A DNA stretch of 64,000 nucleotides from Bedellia somnulentella (GCA_963576735.1 OY755177.1:8680001-8744000), one strand, 5' to 3'; counted from the stretch's first letter, positions 43,578 through 54,230 are shown. Notes: generated from the sequence alone by a model not told the origin. Numbers and translations: made by a program.

Positions 43578-46541
43578 TTATTCAGTCACTCTAACTAATT
43601 GCTCTACTGCATCGTATGACAAACTTGACAGCCAGCTGTTCACTTTAACTTTGACTTCTCTTAAAGTACAGTGACTAATGTCGCAGATCTTCAGGAATGA
43701 GTTGTACAGTCGTGGTTGTAGATAGGGTAGGAATCTTTTACCGAAGGTGGTTTTACAGTACTTCATAGGAACACTGGGACTTCTTCTTGATTGGGATACA
43801 TTACTGCGGAAATGTTGGGAGAATTTTTGATGTGCTCGCATGATAGATAGAGAAATAAATAGCTTCCGAACACTCATCAAACCACATTCGGTGTAAAGAC
43901 TAGCCGTACTGTATCTGTAGTGCTTCTTCATCATAGTCTTTATGACAGATCTTTGAGCTCTTTCAGATTCTATCAGAGTAGTCTTTGCTGCACCCCCCCA
44001 AACTGGTAAGCAGTAACACAGTAGCGATTGGCATATAGCTATGTAAATTTGGACGAGAAGTTTGAAGTCAGCGCTATTTCTGAGTAGTTTCATGATGTTT
44101 ATTACTTTGCGAACTCTACCAGACAGTGTGTGAATGTGTTCTTTGAAGGACAGGTTGTGGTCGAGGGTGATGCCGAGATATTTAATCGAGACGGCTCTTG
44201 TGAGAATGGGGCACTGGCAGTCTGGTTTGTATGGTGATTTGGAAAGTGGTGTGCTACAGGAATGTATTTTTACTTCTATAGAGGGAGGCTTGGATGCACG
44301 AGTTTTGTGGAAGCATAACATGTGTGTCTTTTCAGGATTAAGAGTTAGTAAATTTGCTGAAAGCCATTTGGCAACGGAAGCCATGCCTTCCTCCACGCAG
44401 CCAAATACCTCCTTCCAAGTGGAACCACTAAAAACAATAGCCGTGTCGTCTGCATAGCAAAATAACTCTGCATTTCTGAGGGAAAGGGTCAACATATCGT
44501 TTAGGTAAATCAGAAAGAGGGTGGGACCGAGAATGCTTCCCTGTGGAACTCCGAAGTTTGTTGGGTGTGGGTCACTAATAATTTGGTCAATTTTCACGCA
44601 TTGAGATCTGTTTGTGAGGTAACTGTTAAACCAGGCCAGCGCAACGCCCCGCACTCCGATCGCTTCGAGTCTTTTTATTAGTAAGGGCTTAGCCACTGTG
44701 TCGAAAGCTTTCGTTTGGTCCATGAAAATACCGACGCATGCCCTACCCTGGTCCAGATGTGAGGATATAAGGTTAGTTAGCTCTCCCACTGCGTCCTCAG
44801 TGCATTTTCCACGCCGAAACCCGAACTGCCTACAGGATAGAAGTTTATTTGTTTCAAGAAAGCTTACTAACCTGCTGTTGACAATTTTTTCAAGGAGTTT
44901 TGATATGGCTGAGAGCAGCGTTATAGGGCGATAGTTTGATGGAATAGCCTTGGACCCACCCTTATGGATTGGCGACACTACTCCCATCTTCCACAGGTCA
45001 GGAAACTCTCCATTGGCTAGGCTGAGGTTAAATATGTGTGTCAGAGGTAGGGCTATATGATGTTTAACGACTTTTAGCAGGCTGTTGGAAATTTTATCGA
45101 GTCCAGGTGCTTTATTTGAGGATAGTTGCTGTATTAGTTCTATTACTTCAACTGTGTCAGTCGGTTGCAGAAAAATGGAGTGTAAAGACTTTCGGGCAAC
45201 AGTAACTTTTGACGCCAATGAGTCTTCAGTTTCCCCCAACCTGTCCAATATTTTGGCAGCCAGTGTGTTGCCAACCTTTGAAAAATATTCGTTACACTGG
45301 TTTATACAAGCTTTGGGGTTGTCTCTATCATTTATTATTAGGTTTGAAGCTGTAACCTTGGTTTTATGTGAATGGCAAATATTTTTAATGGCGGACCATA
45401 GTTTTTTTGGATTTCTACGATGTTTCTCCAGTTCAGTTTTTTCGTATTCATGTTTCAACGACCGTACGAGATTGTAATAAAAGTTCCGATACCGAGTGTA
45501 AGTTATCTTTAGGATTTCATTGCGTGGTTGCTTTCGCACTTTAGCATGAAGGGCATCTCTATTCCTCATGCACCTTATTATACCGGGAGTCATCCACGGT
45601 TTAAGATTGAGATTTTTACGACTCACCGTTACCTCCCTTGAGTGAGCTGGCATTACTGATGAAATGGTTTCAGAAAACATGACTGCTGCCTCGTTAGTTG
45701 ATTGTGTGTTTATCAGATCAGTCCAGCCTAATTTCCCTAGATCGGATTTCACACCAGCAAAGTCAGTTCTAATGAAATTTCTTTTTGGTTTTGCCTTCGA
45801 GATTGAGTCTTCTAACCCTACCATTGCTAGTCTATGGTCAGTGATGCTACTTTCACATACAATAGCCACTGCATTCCAGTTAGGGGTTATAAATATATGA
45901 TCAAGGCAAGCACAGAGACGTGTTGGCTTTGTAACGGCTGGTATAAGACCAAACTCTGCGGTTGCACATAGATATTCTGATAGGCCTGTGTTTGAGTCTG
46001 ATAACAAGTCGATATTAATGTCTCTCGCTAGAATCATGTGTGATTTACAGGAAGAGGAGCTAATTTGATCATTCAGGCCGTCTAAAAAGGTTTTTGGATC
46101 TCGAAAGGACGGGGAGCGATAGACTGCAAAAACAGTGATTTTATTGTTTACTTCTAGGATTATACAATTAGCTTCAGTCCATGTGGGTTCACGTGTTGTT
46201 ATGTTTAAGTTTGATTTAGCATATACCACTACTCCGCCGGCCTTATTTATGTAAGTAGTGCTTTTATGGGAAGTATATCCCGACAACTGCCCTACAATCG
46301 TACGATGGTTTAGCCAACATTCGGTCAGGACAATGACATCGAAGTCGATATTAAGTCGTCTCAACAAAATAAGAAATTCGTCAAAGTGCTTTTCGATGCT
46401 GCGTATGTTGTAAGTCAGTATTTTTAGTTTGTATTTGTCATTTAAAATACTCTCACATTGTTCAGCTGTATCGAGGCTATGGCATTTAATTTCAAAAACA
46501 CCGTCTATTTCGTTTGAAACAAACCTGTCGTCAAAGCCCAT
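43578..46541 (-). CDS. LINE-2 ORF2: APE endonuclease and reverse transcriptase (intact)
   Basis: This 987-residue non-LTR polymerase would perform target-primed reverse transcription. Endonuclease: LTYNIRSIEKHFDEF (42-56), VLTECWL with Glu74, AGGVVVYAKS (101-110), YRSPSF (141-146), ILARDINIDLL (170-180) and ITDHRLAM with the terminal Asp-His (235-236). In the GDxN motif the usual Gly is Arg173, next to the catalytic Asp, which may weaken nicking. Reverse transcriptase: NYRPITLLSAISKLLEKI (536-553), FMDQTKAFD with Asp608, [20 protein letters not shown] (663-682) and CYADDTAI with catalytic Asp698-Asp699. No internal stop. Unlike LINE-1 ORF2, it has about 40 extra N-terminal residues. Met1 is the first in-frame Met after the ORF1-side spacer. 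Different family from LINE-1. Confidence 0.93.
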   Translation of the reverse strand: MGFDDRFVSNEIDGVFEIKCHSLDTAEQCESILNDKYKLKILTYNIRSIEKHFDEFLILLRRLNIDFDVIVLTECWLNHRTIVGQLSGYTSHKSTTYINKAGGVVVYAKSNLNITTREPTWTEANCIILEVNNKITVFAVYRSPSFRDPKTFLDGLNDQISSSSCKSHMILARDINIDLLSDSNTGLSEYLCATAEFGLIPAVTKPTRLCACLDHIFITPNWNAVAIVCESSITDHRLAMVGLEDSISKAKPKRNFIRTDFAGVKSDLGKLGWTDLINTQSTNEAAVMFSETISSVMPAHSREVTVSRKNLNLKPWMTPGIIRCMRNRDALHAKVRKQPRNEILKITYTRYRNFYYNLVRSLKHEYEKTELEKHRRNPKKLWSAIKNICHSHKTKVTASNLIINDRDNPKACINQCNEYFSKVGNTLAAKILDRLGETEDSLASKVTVARKSLHSIFLQPTDTVEVIELIQQLSSNKAPGLDKISNSLLKVVKHHIALPLTHIFNLSLANGEFPDLWKMGVVSPIHKGGSKAIPSNYRPITLLSAISKLLEKIVNSRLVSFLETNKLLSCRQFGFRRGKCTEDAVGELTNLISSHLDQGRACVGIFMDQTKAFDTVAKPLLIKRLEAIGVRGVALAWFNSYLTNRSQCVKIDQIISDPHPTNFGVPQGSILGPTLFLIYLNDMLTLSLRNAELFCYADDTAIVFSGSTWKEVFGCVEEGMASVAKWLSANLLTLNPEKTHMLCFHKTRASKPPSIEVKIHSCSTPLSKSPYKPDCQCPILTRAVSIKYLGITLDHNLSFKEHIHTLSGRVRKVINIMKLLRNSADFKLLVQIYIAICQSLLCYCLPVWGGAAKTTLIESERAQRSVIKTMMKKHYRYSTASLYTECGLMSVRKLFISLSIMRAHQKFSQHFRSNVSQSRRSPSVPMKYCKTTFGKRFLPYLQPRLYNSFLKICDISHCTLREVKVKVNSWLSSLSYDAVEQLVRVTE

Positions 46542-46878
46542 TTAAATGATTTAAGTGATGGGTATAGCATAGCCTCGATACTGTATAAGCCATGGATAAA
46601 GGTGTGATATGAAATGGTAGTAATATTGCCTAATAAAAGAGCGAGAGAAATATTTGTATTGACTATGTGTGATCTGTTGTGTAAAAGTATAATTGTCGAG
46701 TTTGTTGTTGTATGTGTGTAAACTTAAGATAAAAGTAAAACTAATATAAAGAGAATGAAAAGTAAATGTAGACATAAAAAGGGGTTTCTTTATGTATAAT
46801 TCTAACTTTGCCATCATGATTTTATAACAACAATAATAACATAAAATTGCAAGTTGAATAAAAGAATAATAAAGTGAT

Positions 46879-47148
46879 TTAGTATAGAGGTTGCGCAGCT
46901 GAGCTTTCATTCGTGGCAGATGGATTTGTAGTCTCCAGTAGTCGTTCCAGTTCATCTTCTGATCTGACGAGGATTGGGGCCTTTCCTTCAGTTTTGCGAA
47001 TAAAAATTCGACCGTTGTTGATCCAAACAAACTTGTATCCTTTATTTTTAGCTCGTAATCGTGTTTGGCGAAATAACATTCGATTGGAGAAAGTAAGGCG
47101 CTCGTTTACATATATTTTATTTGGTGGGCCAGAGAACTCGACATATGT
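46879..47148 (-). pseudogene. LINE-2 ORF1, 3' part only
   Basis: The frame YVEFSGPPNKIYVNERLTF, GYKFVWINNGRIFIRK and then PILVRSEDELERL is the FP-like C-terminal domain of LINE ORF1, homologous to the LINE-1 ORF1 end at 5113-5300. The upstream part is missing because the element is 5'-truncated at 47148. The Met codons farther right lie in flanking P-like DNA and are not real starts. It ends about 340 bp before ORF2. Confidence 0.8.
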
Positions 47149-47269
47149 ATAAAAAACACGTTGATTTACCAAAAACAATGTATATATGTAAATAATATAA
47201 GTGTTTTTATAATATATGTATGTAAATATAACTAATAAATAAAGGATAAATAAAGGAAAGAAAAATTTC

Positions 47270-47341
47270 GACACAGGTGGGGATCGAATCCGCGACCTCG
47301 GGTATACGCCCCCGTCGCTCTGCCAATTGAGCTACCGTGTC
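47270..47341 (-). repeat. 72-nt tRNA-like unit inside P-like copy B
   Basis: Same unit as 8868-8939, read on the minus strand: acceptor GACACGG, D arm GCTC/GAGC, T arm with GGATTCGATCC. The off-register anticodon arm is the same, so it is a repeat component and not a tRNA gene. Confidence 0.7.
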
Positions 47342-47563
47342 AAAGGCTGCATCAGGTCCCCACATGAGGTTTTCATGAACAAAAACATTCAAAATATGTA
47401 AATATAAGTGTTTTTGTATCCTTTAGAGGAACTCTTATTAAAACACCAACAGATGGTCACCCTACATAAAACGAGACACAGTTAGCTAGTTAGCCATCCT
47501 TTTTCAGGACACTTTAGGTCGCCAGCGCGCGTTCCTGTTTAAATAATACTTCCATGGGATGTA

Positions 47564-47790
47564 AATTTGTCTGACGTTTAAGAGATTCGCCTGAGCATAG
47601 AGTTTATCCGTGGGATAGAGGAAAGGCATCCCAAGCATTACTTTTAGGAGCGCTCTCTGAGCTCTCTCGAGCTGTAGCATGAATGTGATGCCCACTTCAC
47701 CCCAGATGGTAATACAGTAACTTATTATAGACTGGCATAGCGCTTAGTAAACGAGACGTAGGACTATAACATCACCTAAGTTTAGTTCTA
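47564..47790 (-). pseudogene. Older LINE ORF2, part upstream of the P-like insertion
   Basis: On the minus strand from about 47770 the frame gives SIISYCITIWGEV, LERAQRALLKVMLGMPF and LYAQANLLNVRQIYI, the region after the RT domain in CR1/Jockey-group LINEs. It runs exactly into the P-like insertion. The continuation is at 42352-42086. Upstream coding sequence beyond 47790 is not recognisable. Confidence 0.75.
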
Positions 47791-48567
47791 GCCACAAATT
47801 CTTTTTTTAATTTTCTGAGGCACGAAAGTGGGTGCCACTTAGTAGTAATTTGAGTTAAGGAAGAAGAAAGAAATCAGTTGTAGCCAAAGGTTGACTGACA
47901 GTAATTGTTAAATGATGACCTTATGCGAAGGCATGTCATCGTGGTGCGAAAATCAAGAAAATTTGTTTCACCAGTTCTAGCATTTTTTTATTTTTTTGTT
48001 AAAATACCACTCTTTATTTGCTATTTGATCTTGCAACAAGAATACAGTTAGCACAACACTGCGATAGTCAAAGGAAACAACCAATATGAGTTTGATATTA
48101 TGCGAATAGTTAGAATAATTCTAGCATGTCCTCAGCGACTTCTTTTAGATTTAGAACAATCAAGTATTTTGGGACTAACCGAGCTGAAACATGTATCATA
48201 CCCAAGTCGTTTAAAAGTGTACTAATCAATCCGTGCGACACTAAATGTAAGAGGACTATATCTCACAATTGAGGATTTTTTATACTAGTTGTCTACACCT
48301 CTACGATATTAACTTCAGCTGCAGACGTTAATAATCTGCCACAACGAGCGATGCAAATCTTTAATCACATCTCGGCCGCTTTTGAACGCTTTGTACCAGT
48401 CGGAGGCACGTGTTTTTGACATAATCTATTTACCATAAGCCTTCTCTGTCATTTTTTGTGAGACTTAGTACAACATTTCATTAGCGATGCAAATTTAAGA
48501 CATTCTTTTTTTTGTCCATTATGAAATTTTCAAAACCTACATCCAAGATATGGGGAACTTAAGTAAC
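47791..48567. other. No recognised features
   Basis: AT-rich. Probably decayed sequence of the older LINE plus unique DNA, but no motif is readable. Confidence 0.4.
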
Positions 48568-48660
48568 ACTATTTCATTTCATTTCATTTATTTTTGCAAT
48601 CCATAAAGTTGTATACAGCTGTTATATTCACTTCTTTCTTTAAATATTGTAATTCTCACT
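48568..48660 (-). repeat. LINE 3'-end fragment with ATTTC units
   Basis: ATTTCATTTCATTTCATTTA followed by TTTTTGCAATCCATAAAG has the minus-strand layout of a LINE 3' terminus, like 43137 and 31425. No coding part was recognised. Confidence 0.45.
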
Positions 48661-48757
48661 ACATAAACTCCGCGCTATAATGATAAAGATTTGTGCTAAC
48701 CTAAAATTACCAAAAAAGTAATTGAACTTTTAACCACAGAGAATATCGATACTGTAC

Positions 48758-48986
48758 TATATATTGTAACGTTACTTCTCACTCCTGGGATGCTATAGCT
48801 ACCCAGAAGCCAGAAGTAACTAAAAGAAGAAAGAAAGAAACGAAGGGATAGAAAATAAATGGAAGATATATATATCATATCTTCCATTTATTTTCTATCC
48901 TTCCGTTTCCTTCTTTTTTTTCCTTTAGTTATTTCTGGCTTCGGGGTACAGCATCCCAGGAGTTACAAATAACGTTACAATATATA
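48758..48986. repeat. Foldback element (arms of about 110 bp)
   Basis: From TATTGTAACGTTACTTCTCA inward to the centre near 48870 and back out to GTTACAAATAACGTTACAAT, the two halves are inverted copies with scattered mismatches and small indels. The core GGATAGAAAATAAATGGAAG pairs perfectly with its mirror. A foldback DNA element or MITE with virtually no spacer; target duplication not resolved. Confidence 0.75.
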
Positions 48987-49493
48987 TCTGCTAGACTACC
49001 TTAAAATTGAAGTAGCTAAATAAACTTTTTTTAAAATTAACGTTATTTTTATTGTAAGTGAAACTATAGTTACGTATATTTATGGAAGCTGTCTGAAGAC
49101 ATTTGAATTACTTTGATGATATTCGCAAAATATTTTACAAAAACTATACTTCACACATTTTTTTCTACAGATATTTTATAAAAAAATACATACAAGACCA
49201 GAGAAAAAATAAATTGTCTGTTATATATTTCACTCACATAGGTGGCGACTATAGTTTTAATAAGTACCTATAATAATTTTAGAACGCTCAAATAATTATC
49301 TCAATCCACAAAACGAACGGAATGGATGCGAGGAACAAATAAACAAGTTTATAATTACTTTTCTAAATTTGCGATGCCAAACCCAACATTGTTTCACCTC
49401 GATAGCAGGTAAATTAATTTGTATTGCTTTTGATTATGTGTAATTGTTAAGAAAAAGTATTCCTATATTTTCCGTATTTGAATACCACGATCG
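48987..49493. other. No recognised features
   Basis: AT-rich; nothing identified. Confidence 0.4.
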
Positions 49494-50445
49494 TGATAGC
49501 TCAATGGGGAGTAGGGTTGCCAGTTTTTTTTTCAACCCATACGGGACAAATGCTTAAAAAGGCAAAAAAATACGGGATTTTAGTTTTTAGCCCGGGACAA
49601 ATGAAAAAAAACATATTGTGTCGATCTTTATAATTTTTTTGTAATTTTCAAAGGAGCGAATACGTTTTAACATATATTTGTTTGTATTTAGAGTCCGGTC
49701 AGTTTAGACATCCAAGGCTACATTAATTCAAATCCAGCTGAAAGTTGGTATAATTGTTCAAAATATTATTATAAATAAAGCCTAAAAAATTCCTATCATT
49801 CCCATGCGGTCATTTTTGTGTACCTTGAGTGAGTACTTGGAAATAATATTATTTTCTGAAAAGTTATTGTCAAACTGTAAAAAATAGTAGTCTAGTAATT
49901 CCTTTGCATCAGCGATTAATTCACGTAGTACTTACGTCTCTCGCTTGACTGCCAAAAAACTTGTCGTTTATTCTTTGTTCGCTTTCTTCGCGAATCCCAT
50001 GCATTTCTACTACTGAAAACGTATTAGATTCGATCTTATAACTTCGACGGAAAACATAAAGTTTTGTACTAACGACAAAGACGCCAAAGTCTTTTTTTCT
50101 TCTCCTTCGTTTGTGATTATTTGCTGCGCGAAACTGCGAGCAAACGCTGCCTGCGTGATTGTCGAACGTAAATCAATTGAATTGTAAGTAAAAATTGATG
50201 CATGGCTAAAATACGGGACAAAGGCTGCCCCGCCGGGACATTCCAAATTAGGCTTAAAATACGGGACGTCCCGGGAAACACGGGACGTCTAGCAACGCTA
50301 GTGGGGAGAACAACCTGGTATAATTGTCGGTTCAAATCCGAGTCTTTTCAGAAGTCGTACTTGGGGTGGAGTGTCGTATTTATCACGGCTACTACATTGA
50401 GGAAAACATTGTAAGGAAACAGCGTGAAATATTGAGTCGAGTATA
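49494..50445 (+). repeat. SINE-A-like copy split by a hAT-type MITE
   Basis: CGTGATAGCTCAATGGGGAG (box A side, to 49511) continues after the insert with TGGGGAGAACAACCTGGTAT, GGTTCAAATCC (box B), GGAGTGTCGTATTTATCACG and then GAGGAAAACATTGTAAGGAA. The order matches SINE-A heads plus the first body block. Confidence 0.75.
49512..50301. mobile_element. 790-bp hAT-type MITE
   Basis: The ends TAGGGTTGCCAG and, in reverse, TAGCGTTGCTAG resemble hAT terminal repeats. TGGGGAG is duplicated outside (49505-49511 and 50302-50308); hAT elements normally duplicate 8 bp, so one position may have mutated. Subterminal copies of TACGGGACAAA/TACGGGACGTC cluster near both ends, as in non-autonomous hAT families. 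No transposase is encoded. Confidence 0.75.
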
Positions 50446-52029
50446 TTTTATTTTAAATATTAACTGAAATAATGGATTCTGTTACAAACTAATGAATTCA
50501 TACAATTTACTTGTCAGTGATGTAAAATAGTGATATCTTCTTATGTACAAGGGTTTTTGGTTAATACGATACCTCAAGAAAGGTAGACAGAGCTTCAGCA
50601 TAGCAAATTATTCAGCTACTCTTGAGAGTTTAGTGGGAAGTATATTGGAAAATAAAGGATGAGCTACATCCATATTAACGTCTGGAAATGCAATAAATAA
50701 ATATGTAAAATGAATGATTTAATCGTTTTTTATGCTACATAATAAAGTGAAACGAGACGACGACTAACTTTATTTCATTAGAGCATAAAATTTAAAAGCA
50801 AAAAATTGTGCCTTCTATATCCGGCAGCACATCAAAATTGGTAGTAAAATTTGACTATGAAATAACTAAAATGAAGGTAATTTCACAGTTCATAGACAGT
50901 GAAAGACTTAAGGCATTTACTTGTAAAACCGATTTCCAGTTACTTGGTGGCAATAGAGCTGAAAATAGGTAAACGCATCTGTGAGGCTCTTTTACTATTA
51001 TACTTCTATAATTTGGAACTGAAATCCGTGTAAAATTGCTATAGTATTCAGATAAAATAAAGCATAGAGAGAAAACATTACTTCCGATAAGATTTAAGAC
51101 CAATGGAAAAAATAAAACGTTTTCCCCTAATCAGTAAGAAGACCAAGGATTGGGTTCATCAAACTATTTGGGTTACATTTATATTTATTAATAATAATGA
51201 ATTCAGGTTGTTCCTGACTAAAAAGTAATTTCGCAATAGTTTACCAATTAGCACAAAGTATGTTAACCTATAAGCAAAATAAGCACCGACTAATTATATG
51301 AAATAAATACTTTTTTTTTTATTTTATTCAATTTATCTTGTCTCATCCGAAAGTTAATCTCCAACGAAGATTTTGTATAATTTCAAGGGTTTTCTGTCGG
51401 ATCGTGTCATATACTTACAATGGTATTCATGTACGAGGGCCCTTCCAAGGCAACTTTGTTTTAATGGAATAGCAAAATAGTAGCGGTTTACAAACTTGTA
51501 AAAAAAATGCAGGATAAAAATAATTTAAGACGTTTGGTACATGACATAAGCATATAATGTTGATTGAATCGAGAAGTCTTCAAGGTATTTGACTAATGCA
51601 TCATTTCATGAGTGAATTTTCACTGATGAAAAGAAAATAAAACAGAAATCTGTGCACATCATTACTTTAGCCGCAAGTTAATAATCCACTTTTTTATTGC
51701 CTTGTTTTTATTGTCGGTATCAGAAAAGTCACTCGGTTAAAGTTACAGGACAAAAATTAACTCTACTTGCAAAAATCAAAATCAATTTAATGGGATACAA
51801 TTCAAAATATAAAACATAACACTACAGCAAAAAACATTGAATGGCCTACGTACAAAAAGGTGAAATTTTCTTTTCGTATTTGGTTTGGCTGCATCTACAG
51901 GCGCGGGTGGTCTGTTAATAGTCTCTACAACTAATGTAGCGAGTGAAATCTGCTTCGCTTGTCAGAGCCTCTTGCCTTTCATATTTTACTTGGCATATTG
52001 CAAGGAAAATTGGTCATCTATTTTGATTA
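50446..52029. other. No recognised genes; degraded SINE-B at about 50550-50665
   Basis: GACAGAGCTTCAGCATAGCA and AGTTTAGTGGGAAGTATATT are faint SINE-B matches on the minus strand. The remainder is AT-rich with no identifiable content. Confidence 0.4.
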
Positions 52030-52270
52030 CATAAAAACATATACTCACTGCTATAAATCCCTAGAAGGGGTAGCCAGAGCTAGGGAATTAAAATTCCTCA
52101 GCCAATTTTGGAAGTTGCGTGGGGAAAAGATGGTGAAATAAAGGTTGTTAGTGATGGGTCTCCAACCGCATCGCCAAAATATCCCTTAAAAACCCCAATC
52201 CTGTTAGTCGCCTCTCACGTACACCCACCGGAAGAACGGGGTAGTGCTATTCTAAGCCGGCACTACTCAG
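52030..52270 (-). repeat. SINE-B copy, near full length
   Basis: ACATATACTCACTGCTATAA, CCTAGAAGGGGTAGCCAGAG, GATGGGTCTCCAACCGCATC and the head TCTAAGCCGGCACTACTCAG. One of the least diverged copies. Confidence 0.9.
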
Positions 52271-53126
52271 CTATATTTTGATTATTTTCATCAAATTTAC
52301 TTCACCTAAGTGTTCATGCAAATAGTTTTCAAGTGTCATTTTTTCTCTTTGTACATACCTGATGAATTTAATATTAAAAAAATTATTTGAAAAACAACAT
52401 TACCCATGCAAAGCTGGCGCGGTCCACAAGTGTTTAATTTAAGTTCCATATAAATTATCCATGTTACAACTGATGTATAATCGTTTTGTTTTCAATAGTT
52501 ATTTTAATTTGGGTTTTTCTGTATCGTCTGTATAACAATTGGTAGAAACTTTATAGGTCAAGAACTTCTCTGTATTTTTATCTTATTTGAAATATTGTGT
52601 ACCGTTTGTTTCTCAAACAGATAAATAAATAAATAATTTTCTTTTCGATAAAGCAATCAAAACGAAATACGTTGTGAAAGTAAAACTTACCTTGTTATAA
52701 ATTACATGAAGCAATGAGTAACTTTGTTGATGTATTCAGGTAGCGTAATGGATTCCTGAAACAAAACAAATTGATAAAGCAATCTGATATTTTGAATAAA
52801 ACAAAGTATTTATGTACGCAATTTTTTTAAATCGATTATGTGGCGTATTTTATTCCCATTTTCTTTCAATTATCAAGGTGCTCTACTTTTATACTTTTCA
52901 GTATTTAAACAATTCGTCTCTGGTCTAGTTGGAAGGTGACTAGTTTCAGTGTGGAGTTTGCGGTTACGCATCCCGTTGAGAGAATTATATGATGAATATG
53001 AAATTAAGTATATGTATTAAATATATCTACGAGTTAGTTTCCCTTTCCGATGGTAATATTGTATCTTTCTAGGGGCTTACTTAATTTGTGTAATATGTTC
53101 ACATATATTTATTTATTAATTGTATA
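52271..53126. other. Unassigned; contains a candidate host exon (52691-52755)
   Basis: No mobile element was recognised in this stretch, which makes the splice-site pair inside it more noteworthy. Confidence 0.4.
52691..52755 (-). other. Candidate 65-nt host exon
   Basis: On the minus strand a T-rich acceptor TTTGTTTTGTTTCAG precedes GAATCCATTACGCTACCTGA..., and ACAAG/GTAAGTTTTA, a near-consensus donor, closes it. All three frames contain stops (one reads ESITLPEYINKVTHCFM and then stops), so it would be an untranslated exon, a terminal coding part or an accidental pair. Not recognised as any gene. Confidence 0.3.
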
Positions 53127-53395
53127 CTATAGACGGTGTAGTGAAGGCTTAGAATAGCACTACCGTATTTTTTCCCGTGCGTGTTCATAAGAAACGTCTA
53201 AGAAAAAAAAAAGCCCCTGCTTTTGAGGTGATTTTTGGGCGATGCGGTTGGAGACCCATGACCAAATACCTACATTTTACAATATTTTCCACTCTCAAAT
53301 TCGAAAATTGGCTCAATTTTTATTTTTATTTTGAAGCTTTGGCTACCTTTTCAAGGGAATTATAGCTGTGAGTATATATATGTACGTGTGTAATA
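53127..53395 (+). repeat. SINE-B copy
   Basis: GACGGTGTAGTGAAGGCTTA (head), TTTTTGGGCGATGCGGTTGG, and the tail ATTATAGCTGTGAGTATATA. Confidence 0.8.
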
Positions 53396-53989
53396 AATAA
53401 AAAAAGTGCAGTAGCAGCTGAATATAGTTTAGCTTAAATAAAAATAATCACTAAACTCTTAAACTTCAGAATAATTCTGTTCAAATACTGTTAAGTCTCT
53501 TATTTAAATACATTTTCACGTTCATCGCGCTTTGAATTGATGATGTGACGGGATTATGAATATTATATTAGATGTGTCACGTTAATTTTCTATAATGGGA
53601 TATCTCTATTCTAACTTTATTTATGTTATTTGACCATTATTAGGATGGAATAACCGTTTAAATAATTCTAAAAAAGATTAACAGGCAGTACTGTAGACAT
53701 TCACACAGATTTCCAGAGCCGTATTTTCTTTAATTTTAACGCTTATCATAATAAAAGTGTCATTACAGTTATTCTAGAAATTATATCACATTTTCATCGT
53801 AAATATACCTTATTCAGTAAAAGAATATTAACAAAACATGTTATAAAACACAGTGATGATATTTTTCTCTACTAGATCCGCGTCGAAAAGGTCAAAATTG
53901 TAATCATCACACACACAACCTCTATCGACCTACGGAAAACCACCCGCTATCATCGTGGGTATGTATGTATGTATATACAATATTTATGT
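53396..53989. other. No recognised features
   Basis: AT-rich; nothing identified except a short TATG run near 53957-53973. Confidence 0.4.
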
Positions 53990-54230
53990 ACAGACAGACA
54001 AATATAGGCATGTAATTCACGACTATATATCTCACTAGCCAGAGCTTCAGATTATAAAAATTCTTCAGCCTTTTTTTTTGAAAGTCAAAGAGCGAAAATA
54101 TGTAAAATTAAGCATAGTTGGTGATGGGTCTCCAGCCACAACGCCATTTATAAATTATAATCCCTAAATCGCCTATTACGACATCCGCGGGAAGAAATCG
54201 GTTATTGCTATTCATAGTTCACCCTACGAA
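53990..54230 (-). repeat. SINE-B copy, diverged
   Basis: GACTATATATCTCACTAGCC, TTCTTCAGCC and GGTGATGGGTCTCCAGCCAC place it in the family; the head near GCTATTCATAGTTCACCC is decayed. Confidence 0.65.

Larger units (their letters stand above)
43134..47148 (-). mobile_element. LINE-2: 5'-truncated CR1/Jockey-group LINE with intact ORF2
   Basis: Its boundaries come from comparison with P-like copy A, which keeps the uninterrupted site at about 9066 (ATACATAT/TTATTCTTAA). The 3' end is GAAAATAAAGATTATTATTA on the minus strand, an ATT-repeat tail. The 5' end cuts ORF1. The 3' UTR carries an AT microsatellite (about 43290-43327) and a GT run (43538-43560). Confidence 0.85.
42372..47555 (-). mobile_element. 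P-like non-autonomous DNA transposon, copy B, interrupted by LINE-2
   Basis: This copy is inverted relative to copy A. The ends CATGAAGCTACTAACTAAAC (42372 on) and, in reverse, CATGGAAGTATTATTTAAAC (47555 back) are flanked by the exact 8-bp repeat GGATGTAA (42364-42371 and 47556-47563). Without LINE-2 it would be about 1.17 kb, like copy A without its own insert. It inserted into the coding region of an older LINE. P superfamily is inferred from CATG ends plus 8-bp duplications. Confidence 0.8.

Noticed and set aside
44134..45900. Several plus-strand open frames (44134-44457, 44698-44934, 45085-45477, 45664-45900)
   Set aside because: They are antisense shadows of the intact LINE-2 ORF2 and contain no recognisable motif of their own.
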